In this document: piece by piece, positions 17,137-24,833 of the stretch
Position numbering within the stretch: the stretch's first letter is position 1
Layout: each line of letters starts with the position of its first letter
Assembly: GCF_051488685.1 (NCBI RefSeq)
Contig: NZ_JBPSEH010000011.1
Coordinates: 21,740-85,739 of the forward strand
Direction of reading: 5' to 3'
Source of the DNA: Melioribacter sp051488685
GTDB lineage: Bacteria > Bacteroidota > Ignavibacteria > Ignavibacteriales > Melioribacteraceae
DNA length: 64,000 nt
The notes under the pieces: generated by a model
Databases searched by the model: none
The model's input: only the letters and a program-made list of their open reading frames with translations
Told to the model about the DNA's origin: nothing
Translations under genes and position numbers: made by a program

Positions 17137-18561
17137 GTGAATCTGAACGAAAATGAAATTAGAAAAATTGTCGAACAGGTAGTCGAAAAAGTAGTGTCGC
17201 AAACAATGACCCGTTCAGCTGAAGTAAGCTCGGACAAGGGTGATTGGGGAGTATATACTGATATGAACGAAGCAGTCGAAGCCGCTCACGAAGCTTTCCA
17301 GAAGTATAAAGAAAGAAGCCTTCAGTGCCGTAAAAATTTTATCGATGCAGTACGAAAAATGGCTCTCGAAAATAAAGAAGAATTAGCTGAAATGACTGTT
17401 GAAGAAACAGGGATGGGGCGTGTCGACCATAAAATAGCAAAATTTGTGAATGCCGCTAATCATAGTCCCGGGGTAGAATATTTATATCCAAAAGCATGGT
17501 CGGGCAAAAACGGTCTGGCAATTGACGAATATGCGCCGTTTGGTGTTATTGGTAATATTTCACCAAGTACACACCCTGGTCCCACTATAATTAACAATAT
17601 CATAATTCAATTGGCAGGCGGAAATACGATTGTTTTTAATCCACATCCGTCGGCTAAAAAGGTGAGTGCAAAAGTAATTCAACTTGCAAATAAATATATG
17701 GTCGCCGCAGGTGCTCCGAAAAATCTGGTAACCTGCGTTGCCGAGCCCACGCTTGAAACGGCAAAAATTTTGTTTGGACATGAAAAAGTTGAACTTTTGT
17801 CGGTCACCGGGGGACCTCAGGTGGTTAAAATGGCTCTGCAGTATCTCAAAAAAGTTATTGCGGCTGGTCCAGGAAATCCTCCTGTATTAGTTGACGAAAC
17901 CGCCGACCTCGAACTCGCAGCAAAAGAGATTACTATGAGTGCAAGTTTCGACAACAATATTCTTTGCATCGCTGAAAAAGAAATTTTTGTTGTCGATACT
18001 GTCTTTGAACAATTTATGGATGAAATGAAAAAAGCAGGGAATTATCGCCTTTCAAACGAAGAGATGAATCGACTGGCTGAAAAAGCTCTTGAATTATCGG
18101 GCAAACACTGGTTGATAAAAAGAGAATTCGCTGGGAAAAGTGCCGCCTTTTTAGGAAGTGCAATAGGTCTCAAATTGCAGCAGGATGTACCTTTACTGTT
18201 CGGTGAAGTTGAAAAGAATCATCCCTGGGTGGTTGCTGAACAGATGACTTGCTGCATACCAGTTGTGAGAGTAAGAGATTTCGAAGAAGGGCTTCAGGCT
18301 GCATTAAAAGCAGAGCACGGTTTTAAACACACTGCCAGTATTTTTTCAAAGGATATAGAGCGGGTCACACGATTTACTCGCATTTTGGACTGTGACGTTC
18401 ATGTAATTAACGGCGGAACTTTGAGAGGAAATGGCGGCGACCTCGGTGAAGGTTATTTTTCTCACACAATTGCAACGCCAACCGGTGAAGGCATTTGTAC
18501 TCCAATTCACTTTGTTAGAAAACGCCGTATAATGACGCATAAATCTTTCAGATTTGTATAA
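17137..18561 (+). CDS. CoA-acylating aldehyde dehydrogenase (PduP/EutE-like), microcompartment-targeted
   Basis: 474 residues, GTG start. Residues 4-22 (NENEIRKIVEQVVEKVVSQ) are a textbook amphipathic encapsulation peptide, separated from the catalytic body by a polar linker. The body has the CoA-acylating aldehyde dehydrogenase pattern: APFGVIGNISPSTHPGPT, NTIVFNPHPSAK, LLSVTGGPQVV and the catalytic thiol Cys277 in FDNNILCIAEKE. It oxidises an aldehyde, here most likely L-lactaldehyde from the neighbouring aldolase, to acyl-CoA with NAD+, keeping the aldehyde in the shell. It is flanked on both sides by BMC-H genes and passes its product to PduL. NADH must be reoxidised, but no alcohol dehydrogenase partner is present in the operon. 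Confidence 0.94.
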   Translation: MNLNENEIRKIVEQVVEKVVSQTMTRSAEVSSDKGDWGVYTDMNEAVEAAHEAFQKYKERSLQCRKNFIDAVRKMALENKEELAEMTVEETGMGRVDHKIAKFVNAANHSPGVEYLYPKAWSGKNGLAIDEYAPFGVIGNISPSTHPGPTIINNIIIQLAGGNTIVFNPHPSAKKVSAKVIQLANKYMVAAGAPKNLVTCVAEPTLETAKILFGHEKVELLSVTGGPQVVKMALQYLKKVIAAGPGNPPVLVDETADLELAAKEITMSASFDNNILCIAEKEIFVVDTVFEQFMDEMKKAGNYRLSNEEMNRLAEKALELSGKHWLIKREFAGKSAAFLGSAIGLKLQQDVPLLFGEVEKNHPWVVAEQMTCCIPVVRVRDFEEGLQAALKAEHGFKHTASIFSKDIERVTRFTRILDCDVHVINGGTLRGNGGDLGEGYFSHTIATPTGEGICTPIHFVRKRRIMTHKSFRFV

Positions 18562-18585
18562 AAATATTAATGGAAGGAGCATACA

Positions 18586-18870
18586 ATGGCAATTAAAAAT
18601 GCAATCGGTATTCTGGAAACAAAAGGCTTTGCGCCTTTAATATTAGGTGTCGATACAGCGGTAAAAGCCGCTAATGTCGATATTGTGGAATGGCGGCAGG
18701 TGGGAAGCGGATACGTTTCGTTTGTAATTGAAGGCGATGTGGCTGCAGTACGCGCGGCAATCGACGCTGCCAACGAAGCAGCCTCCAGAGTCGGAGAGGT
18801 TATTTCTCAACTGGTAATTCCACGACCGGTAGATGAATTGGAAGAATCATTTAATCGTGATATTAAATAA
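18586..18870 (+). CDS. BMC-H shell hexamer protein, copy 3
   Basis: 94 residues with one BMC domain (AIGILETKGFAPLILGVDTA, then WRQVGSGYVSFVIEGDVAAV and AANEAASRVGEVISQLVIPRP). The pore loop is Gly40-Ser41-Gly42, as in typical PduA, differing from the Gly-Gly-Gly loops of copies 1 and 2. It has a strong RBS (GAAGGAG). The stop overlaps the start of the next BMC-P gene (TAATG), indicating coupled translation of hexamer and pentamer. Confidence 0.97.
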   Translation: MAIKNAIGILETKGFAPLILGVDTAVKAANVDIVEWRQVGSGYVSFVIEGDVAAVRAAIDAANEAASRVGEVISQLVIPRPVDELEESFNRDIK

Positions 18871-19151
18871 TGATATTTGCAAAAGTAATAGGAACTGTAG
18901 TTTCAACTCATAAAGATCCTAAATTAATAGGGAAAAAAATGCTACTATGTAAAGAAGTCAATCACGAGGGGAAACCGATCGGCTCGTACCATGTGGCAAT
19001 CGATGCCGTTCAAGCAGGCGATGGCGATTTTGTACTTTTGACTTATGGTTCGTCTGCCCGTATGACGGAAATTACAAAAGATTCTCCAATCGATGCAGTT
19101 ATTGTAGCTATTATTGATGACGTCCAGATTACTAAAAAGATTACAGCTTAG
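18870..19151 (+). CDS. BMC-P shell vertex protein, copy 2
   Basis: 93 residues of the EutN/CcmL family: MIFAKVIGTVVSTHKDPKLI, then AIDAVQAGDGDFVLLTYGSS and VIVAIIDDV. It is the first of a run of three consecutive pentamer genes. It overlaps the upstream hexamer gene by one base and is 2 bp from the next pentamer gene. Confidence 0.96.
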   Translation: MIFAKVIGTVVSTHKDPKLIGKKMLLCKEVNHEGKPIGSYHVAIDAVQAGDGDFVLLTYGSSARMTEITKDSPIDAVIVAIIDDVQITKKITA

Positions 19152-19153
19152 TC

Positions 19154-19417
19154 ATGAAATTGGGAATAGTTATTGGAAAAACCTGGGCATCTAAAAAAGT
19201 TAAAGAACTGGAAGGATGTCATTTGTATATCGTTCAACCTGTTTCGTCGGAAATACAACCGATCGGCAATCCAATTGTAGTAGCCGATCCAAAAAATATT
19301 GCTGCCGAAGGCGACCTGGTGGTCTACGTTACAAGCACCGACGCGACGCAAGCGTTCGATTCAGGATTTGCGCCCGTTAATGCAAGCATAGTTGAATTAG
19401 TTGAAAGTGTGGTTTAA
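19154..19417 (+). CDS. BMC-P shell vertex protein, copy 3
   Basis: 87 residues of the EutN/CcmL family: MKLGIVIGKTWASKKVKELE, then VVADPKNIAAEGDLVVYVTS and NASIVELVESV. Shorter than its sisters and with a distinct middle (PVSSEIQPIGNP), so it may occupy a different vertex or form mixed pentamers. It overlaps the next gene by one base (TAATG). Confidence 0.95.
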   Translation: MKLGIVIGKTWASKKVKELEGCHLYIVQPVSSEIQPIGNPIVVADPKNIAAEGDLVVYVTSTDATQAFDSGFAPVNASIVELVESVV

Positions 19418-19698
19418 TGTATCTTGCAAAAGTTACAAAAAAAATAGTTTCCGTCGTTAAGCACGAAGCTTATAACGGTAAAAAAGTTTATGTCGTTAGA
19501 CCTGTGCTTCCAGACGGTACGATATTAGAAGATGAACATGTGGCTCTCGATTATATTGGAGCTGGTGTGGGCGACATTGTTGTTTGTGGTGGCGCCCCAG
19601 GTGTGGCTCAATCTATTTTCGGTCTCAACCTGGCCCCCATCAGGACGCTTATTATTGCCATCGTAGACAAAATTGATTATAACAAAACTGAATTATAA
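19417..19698 (+). CDS. BMC-P shell vertex protein, copy 4
   Basis: 93 residues of the EutN/CcmL family: MYLAKVTKKIVSVVKHEAYN, then ALDYIGAGVGDIVVCGGAPG and TLIIAIVDKID. Last gene of the shell block; a 102-bp AT-rich gap follows before the aldolase, the largest gap inside the operon. With four pentamer types, three hexamer types and no trimer (BMC-T), the shell inventory resembles the Planctomycetes/Verrucomicrobia (PVM) fucose-rhamnose BMC more than Pdu or Eut shells. Confidence 0.96.
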   Translation: MYLAKVTKKIVSVVKHEAYNGKKVYVVRPVLPDGTILEDEHVALDYIGAGVGDIVVCGGAPGVAQSIFGLNLAPIRTLIIAIVDKIDYNKTEL

Positions 19699-19800
19699 AA
19701 TATCAGCTGGCATTTATAAAGATTATATTGCATGTTCAGAAAAATATTGGATATTTTATTTAGATGTTTACAAAAGAAAATAATAATAAAGGAATAAACC

Positions 19801-20589
19801 ATGCAAAACGAATGGGAACTACGTAAACATATTGTGGAGGTCGGTAAAAGGATCTGGACGCGGGGATATGTAGCTGCAAACGACGGCAACATAACAGTTT
19901 TATTAAACGACAATGAGGTTTTAACTACTCCAACTGGAGTCAGTAAAGGTTTCATGACAACCGACATGATAATTAAATGTGATAGAAAAGGGAACGTAAT
20001 TACAAAAAATTCGAAATATCGTCCTTCGAGCGAATTAAAAATGCATCTCGAAGTCTACAAAGAACGACCCGATATCAAATCTGTGGTACATGCGCATCCG
20101 CCATTTGCAACAAGTTTCGCGGTTGCCGGCATCCCTCTGGACAAATGCGTATTGCCAGAAGCAATTATTGTAATAGGTGCTGTGCCTATAGCCCCTTACG
20201 GTTTACCATCCACCTCTGAAATACCAGATAAAATTCGACCTTACATTAAAAACTCGGATGCAATCTTGCTCGAAAACCACGGGGCTCTCACTCTTGGCAG
20301 TGACTTGTTCAATGCTTATTATAAAATGGAAACTCTTGAACACACTGCCAGCATTGTCTGGAAAGCCATTCAATTGGGCAATTTAAATATTCTTTCGCCT
20401 GAAGAACGCGATCGGTTGCTTGGTTTGAGAGAGAAATTCAATCTACCAGGAAGAGTTACAGTCTGCAGTACGGATCCTCTGCCAATAACTCAAACTAAAA
20501 ACACTCAGCCACAGAAATTAAATGAAAGTATGATTCAGGATATTGTGGAACAGGTGATGGCAAACTTAAAGAATAAATTAACAAAATAG
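19801..20589 (+). CDS. Class II aldolase (L-rhamnulose/L-fuculose-1-phosphate aldolase) with C-terminal targeting helix
   Basis: 262 residues. The class II aldolase core (residues 1 to about 215) has NDGNITVLL, TPTGVSKGFM, RPSSELKMHLEVY with the catalytic Glu, the zinc motif VVHAHPPFAT and the third histidine in ENHGALTLG. The family splits deoxyhexulose-1-phosphates into DHAP and L-lactaldehyde. After a Thr/Gln/Pro-rich linker comes a C-terminal amphipathic helix (LNESMIQDIVEQVMANLKNK) very like the N-terminal helix of the aldehyde dehydrogenase, so the enzyme is probably encapsulated. With rhaA and rhaB in the window, L-rhamnulose-1-phosphate is the best-supported substrate; L-fuculose-1-phosphate is possible. 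It belongs to the microcompartment operon. Confidence 0.94.
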   Translation: MQNEWELRKHIVEVGKRIWTRGYVAANDGNITVLLNDNEVLTTPTGVSKGFMTTDMIIKCDRKGNVITKNSKYRPSSELKMHLEVYKERPDIKSVVHAHPPFATSFAVAGIPLDKCVLPEAIIVIGAVPIAPYGLPSTSEIPDKIRPYIKNSDAILLENHGALTLGSDLFNAYYKMETLEHTASIVWKAIQLGNLNILSPEERDRLLGLREKFNLPGRVTVCSTDPLPITQTKNTQPQKLNESMIQDIVEQVMANLKNKLTK

Positions 20590-20595
20590 ATCGCC

Positions 20596-21771
20596 ATGAA
20601 AATATTAATTGCTAACCCGGGTAGCACATCGTACAAGTGCAAGTTTTATGATGCCGAAAATATGGATATAGTGTTTCAGGCAGTAGTTGAAAAGATAGGT
20701 CAAAAGGATGCAATATTCAGATATGCTTTCAAAGGAGAGAAAGAAATTATAAATTATCTTGAGATTAAAGATTATTATTCAGCAGTTGATATGACTTTAA
20801 CTGCACTTAAAGAAAAATATTCGACAGACGAGATTTCAGCGGTTGGTTTCAAAACTGTTCATGCAAAAGGAATATCGGGATGCGTTGAATTAAGTGAAGA
20901 AGTTTTAGAAGCAATGAAAGAATATCGTCCTCTGGCTCCGGTACACACAGACGTTTATTTAACTGCCATATCGATTTTCAAAGATCTGTTGCACTCCGTT
21001 CCTTTAGTTGGTTTGTTCGAAACACATTTTCATACAAATATTCCTCCCGAAGCTTATATGTACGGGATCCCTTATGAATATTACGAAAAACATGGAATTA
21101 GAAAGTATGGCTTTCACGGTGCATCGCATCGTTATATTGCAATGCGCGCAAAAGAATTGTTCGATGCAAACAAAGTAATTTCGTGTCATCTTGGCGGCAG
21201 TTCTTCGGTCTGTGCCATTAAAAATGGAGTATCGATTGATACTTCGATGGGAATGAGTCCTCAATGTGGTTTGATAAATGCCAAACGTGTTGGCGACCTC
21301 GATTCGTATGCACTTCTTTACTTAATGCAAAAAGAAAATCTATCAATCGAAGATACAGTCGAAATATTAATGACAAAAGGTGGACTCTATGGTATCTCCG
21401 GCATTAGATCGGGCGATTTAAGAGATATTGAATTAGAAATGGGGAAAGGCAATTACCGCGCAAAACTCGCTTTCGATACTTTTGTCTATAACGTGAAAAG
21501 GTATATTGGAGAGTATCTTGCAATACTTAATGGTGCTGATTGTATAGTATTTACTGCTGGTGGAGGACAAAATAGCATTTTATTGAGAAAAAGGATTACG
21601 GAAAACATGGAAAATCTCGGTGTCATCCTCGATGACCAAAAGAACGAAATGAATCCTAAAGAAGGGTTGATATCAAGCGAAAATTCACGTGTTAAAATTG
21701 CAATTATACCTACTAACGAAGAGTTCATTGTTGCCTCTGAGGTAAAAAAATTTCTGGATAAAAAAAATTAA
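20596..21771 (+). CDS. ackA: Acetate-kinase-family acyl kinase
   Basis: 391 residues, the usual length of AckA/PduW. The ASKHA kinase motifs are present but diverged: NPGSTSYKCK in place of NCGSSSLK, the FKTVHAKG segment, LFETHFHTNIP, IRKYGFHGASHRYIA, CHLGGSSSVCAIKNG and SIDTSMGMSPQCG. It converts acyl-phosphate from PduL to the free acid with ATP formation; in this pathway lactoyl-phosphate would give lactate and ATP. The divergence of the first glycine-rich motif suggests a substrate other than acetate, an inference. It overlaps the next LUD gene by one base (TAATG), tying lactate formation to lactate oxidation. Confidence 0.9.
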   Translation: MKILIANPGSTSYKCKFYDAENMDIVFQAVVEKIGQKDAIFRYAFKGEKEIINYLEIKDYYSAVDMTLTALKEKYSTDEISAVGFKTVHAKGISGCVELSEEVLEAMKEYRPLAPVHTDVYLTAISIFKDLLHSVPLVGLFETHFHTNIPPEAYMYGIPYEYYEKHGIRKYGFHGASHRYIAMRAKELFDANKVISCHLGGSSSVCAIKNGVSIDTSMGMSPQCGLINAKRVGDLDSYALLYLMQKENLSIEDTVEILMTKGGLYGISGIRSGDLRDIELEMGKGNYRAKLAFDTFVYNVKRYIGEYLAILNGADCIVFTAGGGQNSILLRKRITENMENLGVILDDQKNEMNPKEGLISSENSRVKIAIIPTNEEFIVASEVKKFLDKKN

Positions 21772-22307
21772 TGAAAACAAAAGAAGAATTGTTGAAAGAG
21801 TTTATAATCAATGCAGAGGCTGCCTGTGCAAATGTAGTTACGGTAAGAGGGGACATTTCCTCAATTAAATCAACTTTACAAAAAATTACTGAAGGCGAAA
21901 ATGAAATACTCGTATCGAATCCAGGCATTATAGAACACAGTTTTTTCGAGAGGCTATTCGATGAAAAAAAATATTTAAAAAGTTTCGACAAAGAGAAATT
22001 AAAAAATACCCGCACGGGAATTACACCAGCAATATGCGGCATCGCTTCTTCGGGCTCGGTTGTAGTTCCAATTCTCGACGACTATACAAGTTATATTTCC
22101 ATGTTAGTACGAAATCATATAGTAATACTCGACGTTAAAAATATTGTAAGCAGACCGCGCGAACTTTTTGACGAAGAAAAAGGAAATATATTTTTGAATG
22201 GGAGTTACTCAATCATAACAGGGCCGAGCGCTACAGCCGACATGGGACCTCTGGTGCGGGGTGTACACGGACCAGGTAAATTGCATATAATTGTAATGGA
22301 AGAGTAA
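21771..22307 (+). CDS. LUD-domain protein, LutC-like (lactate oxidation)
   Basis: 178 residues, short for LutC (usually about 200-240). The LUD fold is recognisable at the C-terminus: GIASSGSVVVPILDDYTS, then the GPSATADMGPLVRGVHGPG signature and LHIIVME. LutC is one of three subunits of the iron-sulphur L-lactate dehydrogenase complex (LutABC/LldEFG). It overlaps acetate kinase upstream and the LutB-like gene downstream by one base each. The role is inferred to be oxidation of the lactate made from lactaldehyde into pyruvate. Confidence 0.9.
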   Translation: MKTKEELLKEFIINAEAACANVVTVRGDISSIKSTLQKITEGENEILVSNPGIIEHSFFERLFDEKKYLKSFDKEKLKNTRTGITPAICGIASSGSVVVPILDDYTSYISMLVRNHIVILDVKNIVSRPRELFDEEKGNIFLNGSYSIITGPSATADMGPLVRGVHGPGKLHIIVMEE

Positions 22308-24532
22308 TGAACGATAAATCAATTCATCCGAAAGATTTTGCAAGCAAAGCTATTAAAGATAATTTATTTAAAGCAATCGATTATTCTCTGGCATTTGAAA
22401 CCGATTCAATTCGACATAACACACAAACTTTTAATAATGGACGTTACAGGGCAATAAGTCAAATTGAGGATTATGAAAGACTAAAGGTGAGGGCACGTGA
22501 AATCAAAGAGAACTCGATCAGGAATCTCCCCTTCTTGATCGAAAAACTTACTGAAACAATCGAAGCGCGAGGGGGAACAGTATTTTATGCAAAAGATAAA
22601 AAGGAAGCTGTAAATTTCATAAAAGAAATCTGCCTGGCAAATTCGGTTAAATTAGCCGTAAAATCCAAATCGATTACTTCAGAAGAAATTAAATTGAACG
22701 AAACACTTAAAAAAGAAAATATCGAAGTGGTCGAAACCGACCTGGCAGAATTTATTTTGCAGTTATCCAATGAACAGCCTTCGCATATTGTAGCCCCTGC
22801 AATTCACCGCAGCCGGGAAAGCATTTCAAAGCTCTTCAAAGAAAATATTAAAACTACTGACCCTCTTGAAACAGGAGAAGAATTGACTGCATTTGCCAGC
22901 AAAACGTTACGCGAAAAATTTCTCAAAGCAGATGTTGGAATTACAGGTGCAAACTTAATCTCTGCAGAAGAAGGGACAATCCTTCTGGTTGAGAGCGAAG
23001 GGAATATAAGATTGACGACGCATCTGCCAGCAATTCACATCGCAATTGCTGGCATTGAAAAAATTATTCCCACCAGAAAAGATTTTGGAATTTTTATCGA
23101 ATTACTCGCTGCCAGTGCTACCGGGCAGGTGTTGACGTCCTACACTAATATACTTGAACCTCCTTTGAAAGCGCCAGTACTCAATCTTAACAAAAGATCC
23201 GATAAAGAGAGAAAATTCTATCTGGTTTTAATCGACGACGGTCGAATGAATATGAGAGATGATCCCGATTTAAAAGAAGCACTCTACTGTATTAGATGTA
23301 GTGCTTGTATGAATGTATGCGCAAATTTTCAGACTGTAGGAGGACACGCATTCGGAGGCGAATGTTATACCGGTGGTATCGGCGCAAGCTGGGCTGTCGG
23401 AACTACCGGTAAACTGGAAGAAGGACGTTTCGCAGAACTGTGTACTGGCTGTTCACGTTGCATTCCAAATTGTCCGGTTAAAATTGATATACCGGCTTTG
23501 AATACAGTTATCAAGAATAGATTATTAAAACTCGAGGCTCCTTCTTTTCAAAAGATATTCTTTGCTTACTTCAGCTCTTTGGCGAAGATTGCTGCTAAAT
23601 TTCCTTCGATCGTAAATAATTTTATGAAGTTGAGTCCAGTTAAACTATTGATGGATAATTTCTTAGGAGTCGAAAAAGAAATAAAAATTCCTGAATTCCC
23701 CAAACATACGTTTATTGAATTGTATAAAAAAAGAGAATCAATAAGTACCGATAAGAGAAAACAAAAAATTATTGTCTTTGCGGATGTCTTTACAAATTAC
23801 AATAATCCCAATGTAGGCCTGAGTGCAATTGAATTATTAGATAAACTTGGAATTCATGCGGAAATTAGCAAGGTATTTGATGACGGGCGAGCAGCGTTGT
23901 CGCAGGGCATGATTCAATACGCAGAAAAAAAAGCAGCACAAACAGCATCTTATCTAAAAAACTTAATAGACGAGGGCTACGATATCATCGTACTCGAACC
24001 GAGTGTATTGGCTATGATACGCTCTGATTACAAAAAGTTATTACATGACGATAAATTGTTTAACGGAATAAAAGGAAGATGTTTTGATATGTTCGAGTAT
24101 TTGAATCGAAAGATTGCTGATGGAATAATCGATATAAATTTTCTAAGAAAAATTATTAAACCAGTCAGCGAGAAAATATTTTATCATGGACATTGTCAAT
24201 TGAAGTCGATTGGTCTGGGAAATGAAGTTTCTGAGTTTTTTAAAAAGCTCGATTTCAACGTAGAAGTATCGACTCAAGAATGTTGCGGGATGGCCGGCAG
24301 TTTTGGATATAAAAAGCATTACTATAAAATCAGTAAGTCATTAGGGATCAGTTTGTGGGAACAAATAAAGAATAAATTTGGAAACAAGGACGAAATAATA
24401 ATACTGGCAAGTGGAACTTCTTGTAGAGAGCAATTAAAAAATTATTCTGAAACTATAGAAAAAGTTTATCATCCTGCAGAGTATTTAAATAGTTTGATTG
24501 ACGTGAAAATAGACGTTAAGAATGGCGGATAA
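22307..24532 (+). CDS. LutB-LutA-like fusion: LUD, two 4Fe-4S clusters and a CCG domain
   Basis: 741 residues. The N-terminal LutB part (1 to about 310) has a LUD domain with GITGANLISAEEGTILLVES. Two ferredoxin motifs follow: C-x2-C-x2-C-x3-C at Cys328/331/334/338 (CIRCSACMNVC) and Cys379/382/385/389 (CTGCSRCIPNCP). Residues of about 490-730 form a GlpC/LutA-like cysteine-rich domain with HGHCQLKSIG and the CCG motif at Cys659-Cys660 (ECCGMAGSFG). Only one CCG motif is visible where stand-alone LutA has two. So LutB and LutA are fused, and with the preceding LutC-like protein they make a complete L-lactate-oxidising complex at the inner face of the membrane. It is the last gene of the operon. 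Confidence 0.92.
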   Translation: MNDKSIHPKDFASKAIKDNLFKAIDYSLAFETDSIRHNTQTFNNGRYRAISQIEDYERLKVRAREIKENSIRNLPFLIEKLTETIEARGGTVFYAKDKKEAVNFIKEICLANSVKLAVKSKSITSEEIKLNETLKKENIEVVETDLAEFILQLSNEQPSHIVAPAIHRSRESISKLFKENIKTTDPLETGEELTAFASKTLREKFLKADVGITGANLISAEEGTILLVESEGNIRLTTHLPAIHIAIAGIEKIIPTRKDFGIFIELLAASATGQVLTSYTNILEPPLKAPVLNLNKRSDKERKFYLVLIDDGRMNMRDDPDLKEALYCIRCSACMNVCANFQTVGGHAFGGECYTGGIGASWAVGTTGKLEEGRFAELCTGCSRCIPNCPVKIDIPALNTVIKNRLLKLEAPSFQKIFFAYFSSLAKIAAKFPSIVNNFMKLSPVKLLMDNFLGVEKEIKIPEFPKHTFIELYKKRESISTDKRKQKIIVFADVFTNYNNPNVGLSAIELLDKLGIHAEISKVFDDGRAALSQGMIQYAEKKAAQTASYLKNLIDEGYDIIVLEPSVLAMIRSDYKKLLHDDKLFNGIKGRCFDMFEYLNRKIADGIIDINFLRKIIKPVSEKIFYHGHCQLKSIGLGNEVSEFFKKLDFNVEVSTQECCGMAGSFGYKKHYYKISKSLGISLWEQIKNKFGNKDEIIILASGTSCREQLKNYSETIEKVYHPAEYLNSLIDVKIDVKNGG

Positions 24533-24558
24533 AAAAAGTTTTATACTAAAAAAATAAC

Positions 24559-24611
24559 TTGACAGAAGAAAATATTCTTAATATTTTCCTGTCGACATCG
24601 AAAACGTTTAA
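24559..24611 (+). promoter_or_regulatory. Promoter of the LacI-family gene with a second operator-like element
   Basis: TTGACA at 24559-24564, a 17-bp spacer and TATTTT at 24582-24587. Twelve bases later lies TCGAAAACGTTTAA (24598-24611), an imperfect palindrome around AAACGTTT with a central CG. This is typical of LacI/CcpA-type sites but different from the 20-bp operator. Confidence 0.5.
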
Positions 24612-24663
24612 GTAATGGTACGAGGAGCTTAGAAGGCTCTTTTTTAGGGTTAAATTACTTAAA
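24607..24663 (+). promoter_or_regulatory. Structured leader of the LacI-family gene
   Basis: TTTAAGTAAT (24607-24616) and ATTACTTAAA (24654-24663) form a perfect 10-bp inverted repeat. It encloses a smaller hairpin GGAGC/GCTCT (24624-24628 with 24636-24640) followed by six T. The outer arms overlap the AAACGTTT element and operator O2. It could act as an attenuator or only as DNA-level overlap of sites. Confidence 0.4.
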
Positions 24664-24680
24664 GGTTTTCGAAAACCTTT
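24661..24680. promoter_or_regulatory. LacI-type operator O2 (second copy of the 20-bp palindrome)
   Basis: Identical to O1 at 15135-15154; the identity extends to 25 bp (24658-24682). It sits about 155 bp before the LacI-family gene, downstream of its presumed promoter, and 10 bp before a weaker TTGTTT/TATAAG pair (24689-24716) that could be a second promoter. This suggests autoregulation. Confidence 0.8.
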
Positions 24681-24833
24681 TCCGACTGTTGTTTATTTCT
24701 CCTTTTTCTCTATAAGTCATTCAAAATTTGGGACTTACGTGGCGGAGCTGTACCCAGACCTTCTCCTTAAATACTCTTGAAATTAATTACTTTATATCGT
24801 AATATTAGCCATCAATAATACTACTTTTGAGTT

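Noticed and set aside
15219..24532. Propanediol or ethanolamine microcompartment
   Set aside because: There is no diol dehydratase, ethanolamine lyase, reactivase, cobalamin gene or glycyl-radical enzyme. The aldolase is the aldehyde-producing enzyme.
24613..24630. Leader peptide in the LacI-family gene leader (ATG at 24616)
   Set aside because: The frame is only five codons long with no RBS and no regulatory codon pattern.
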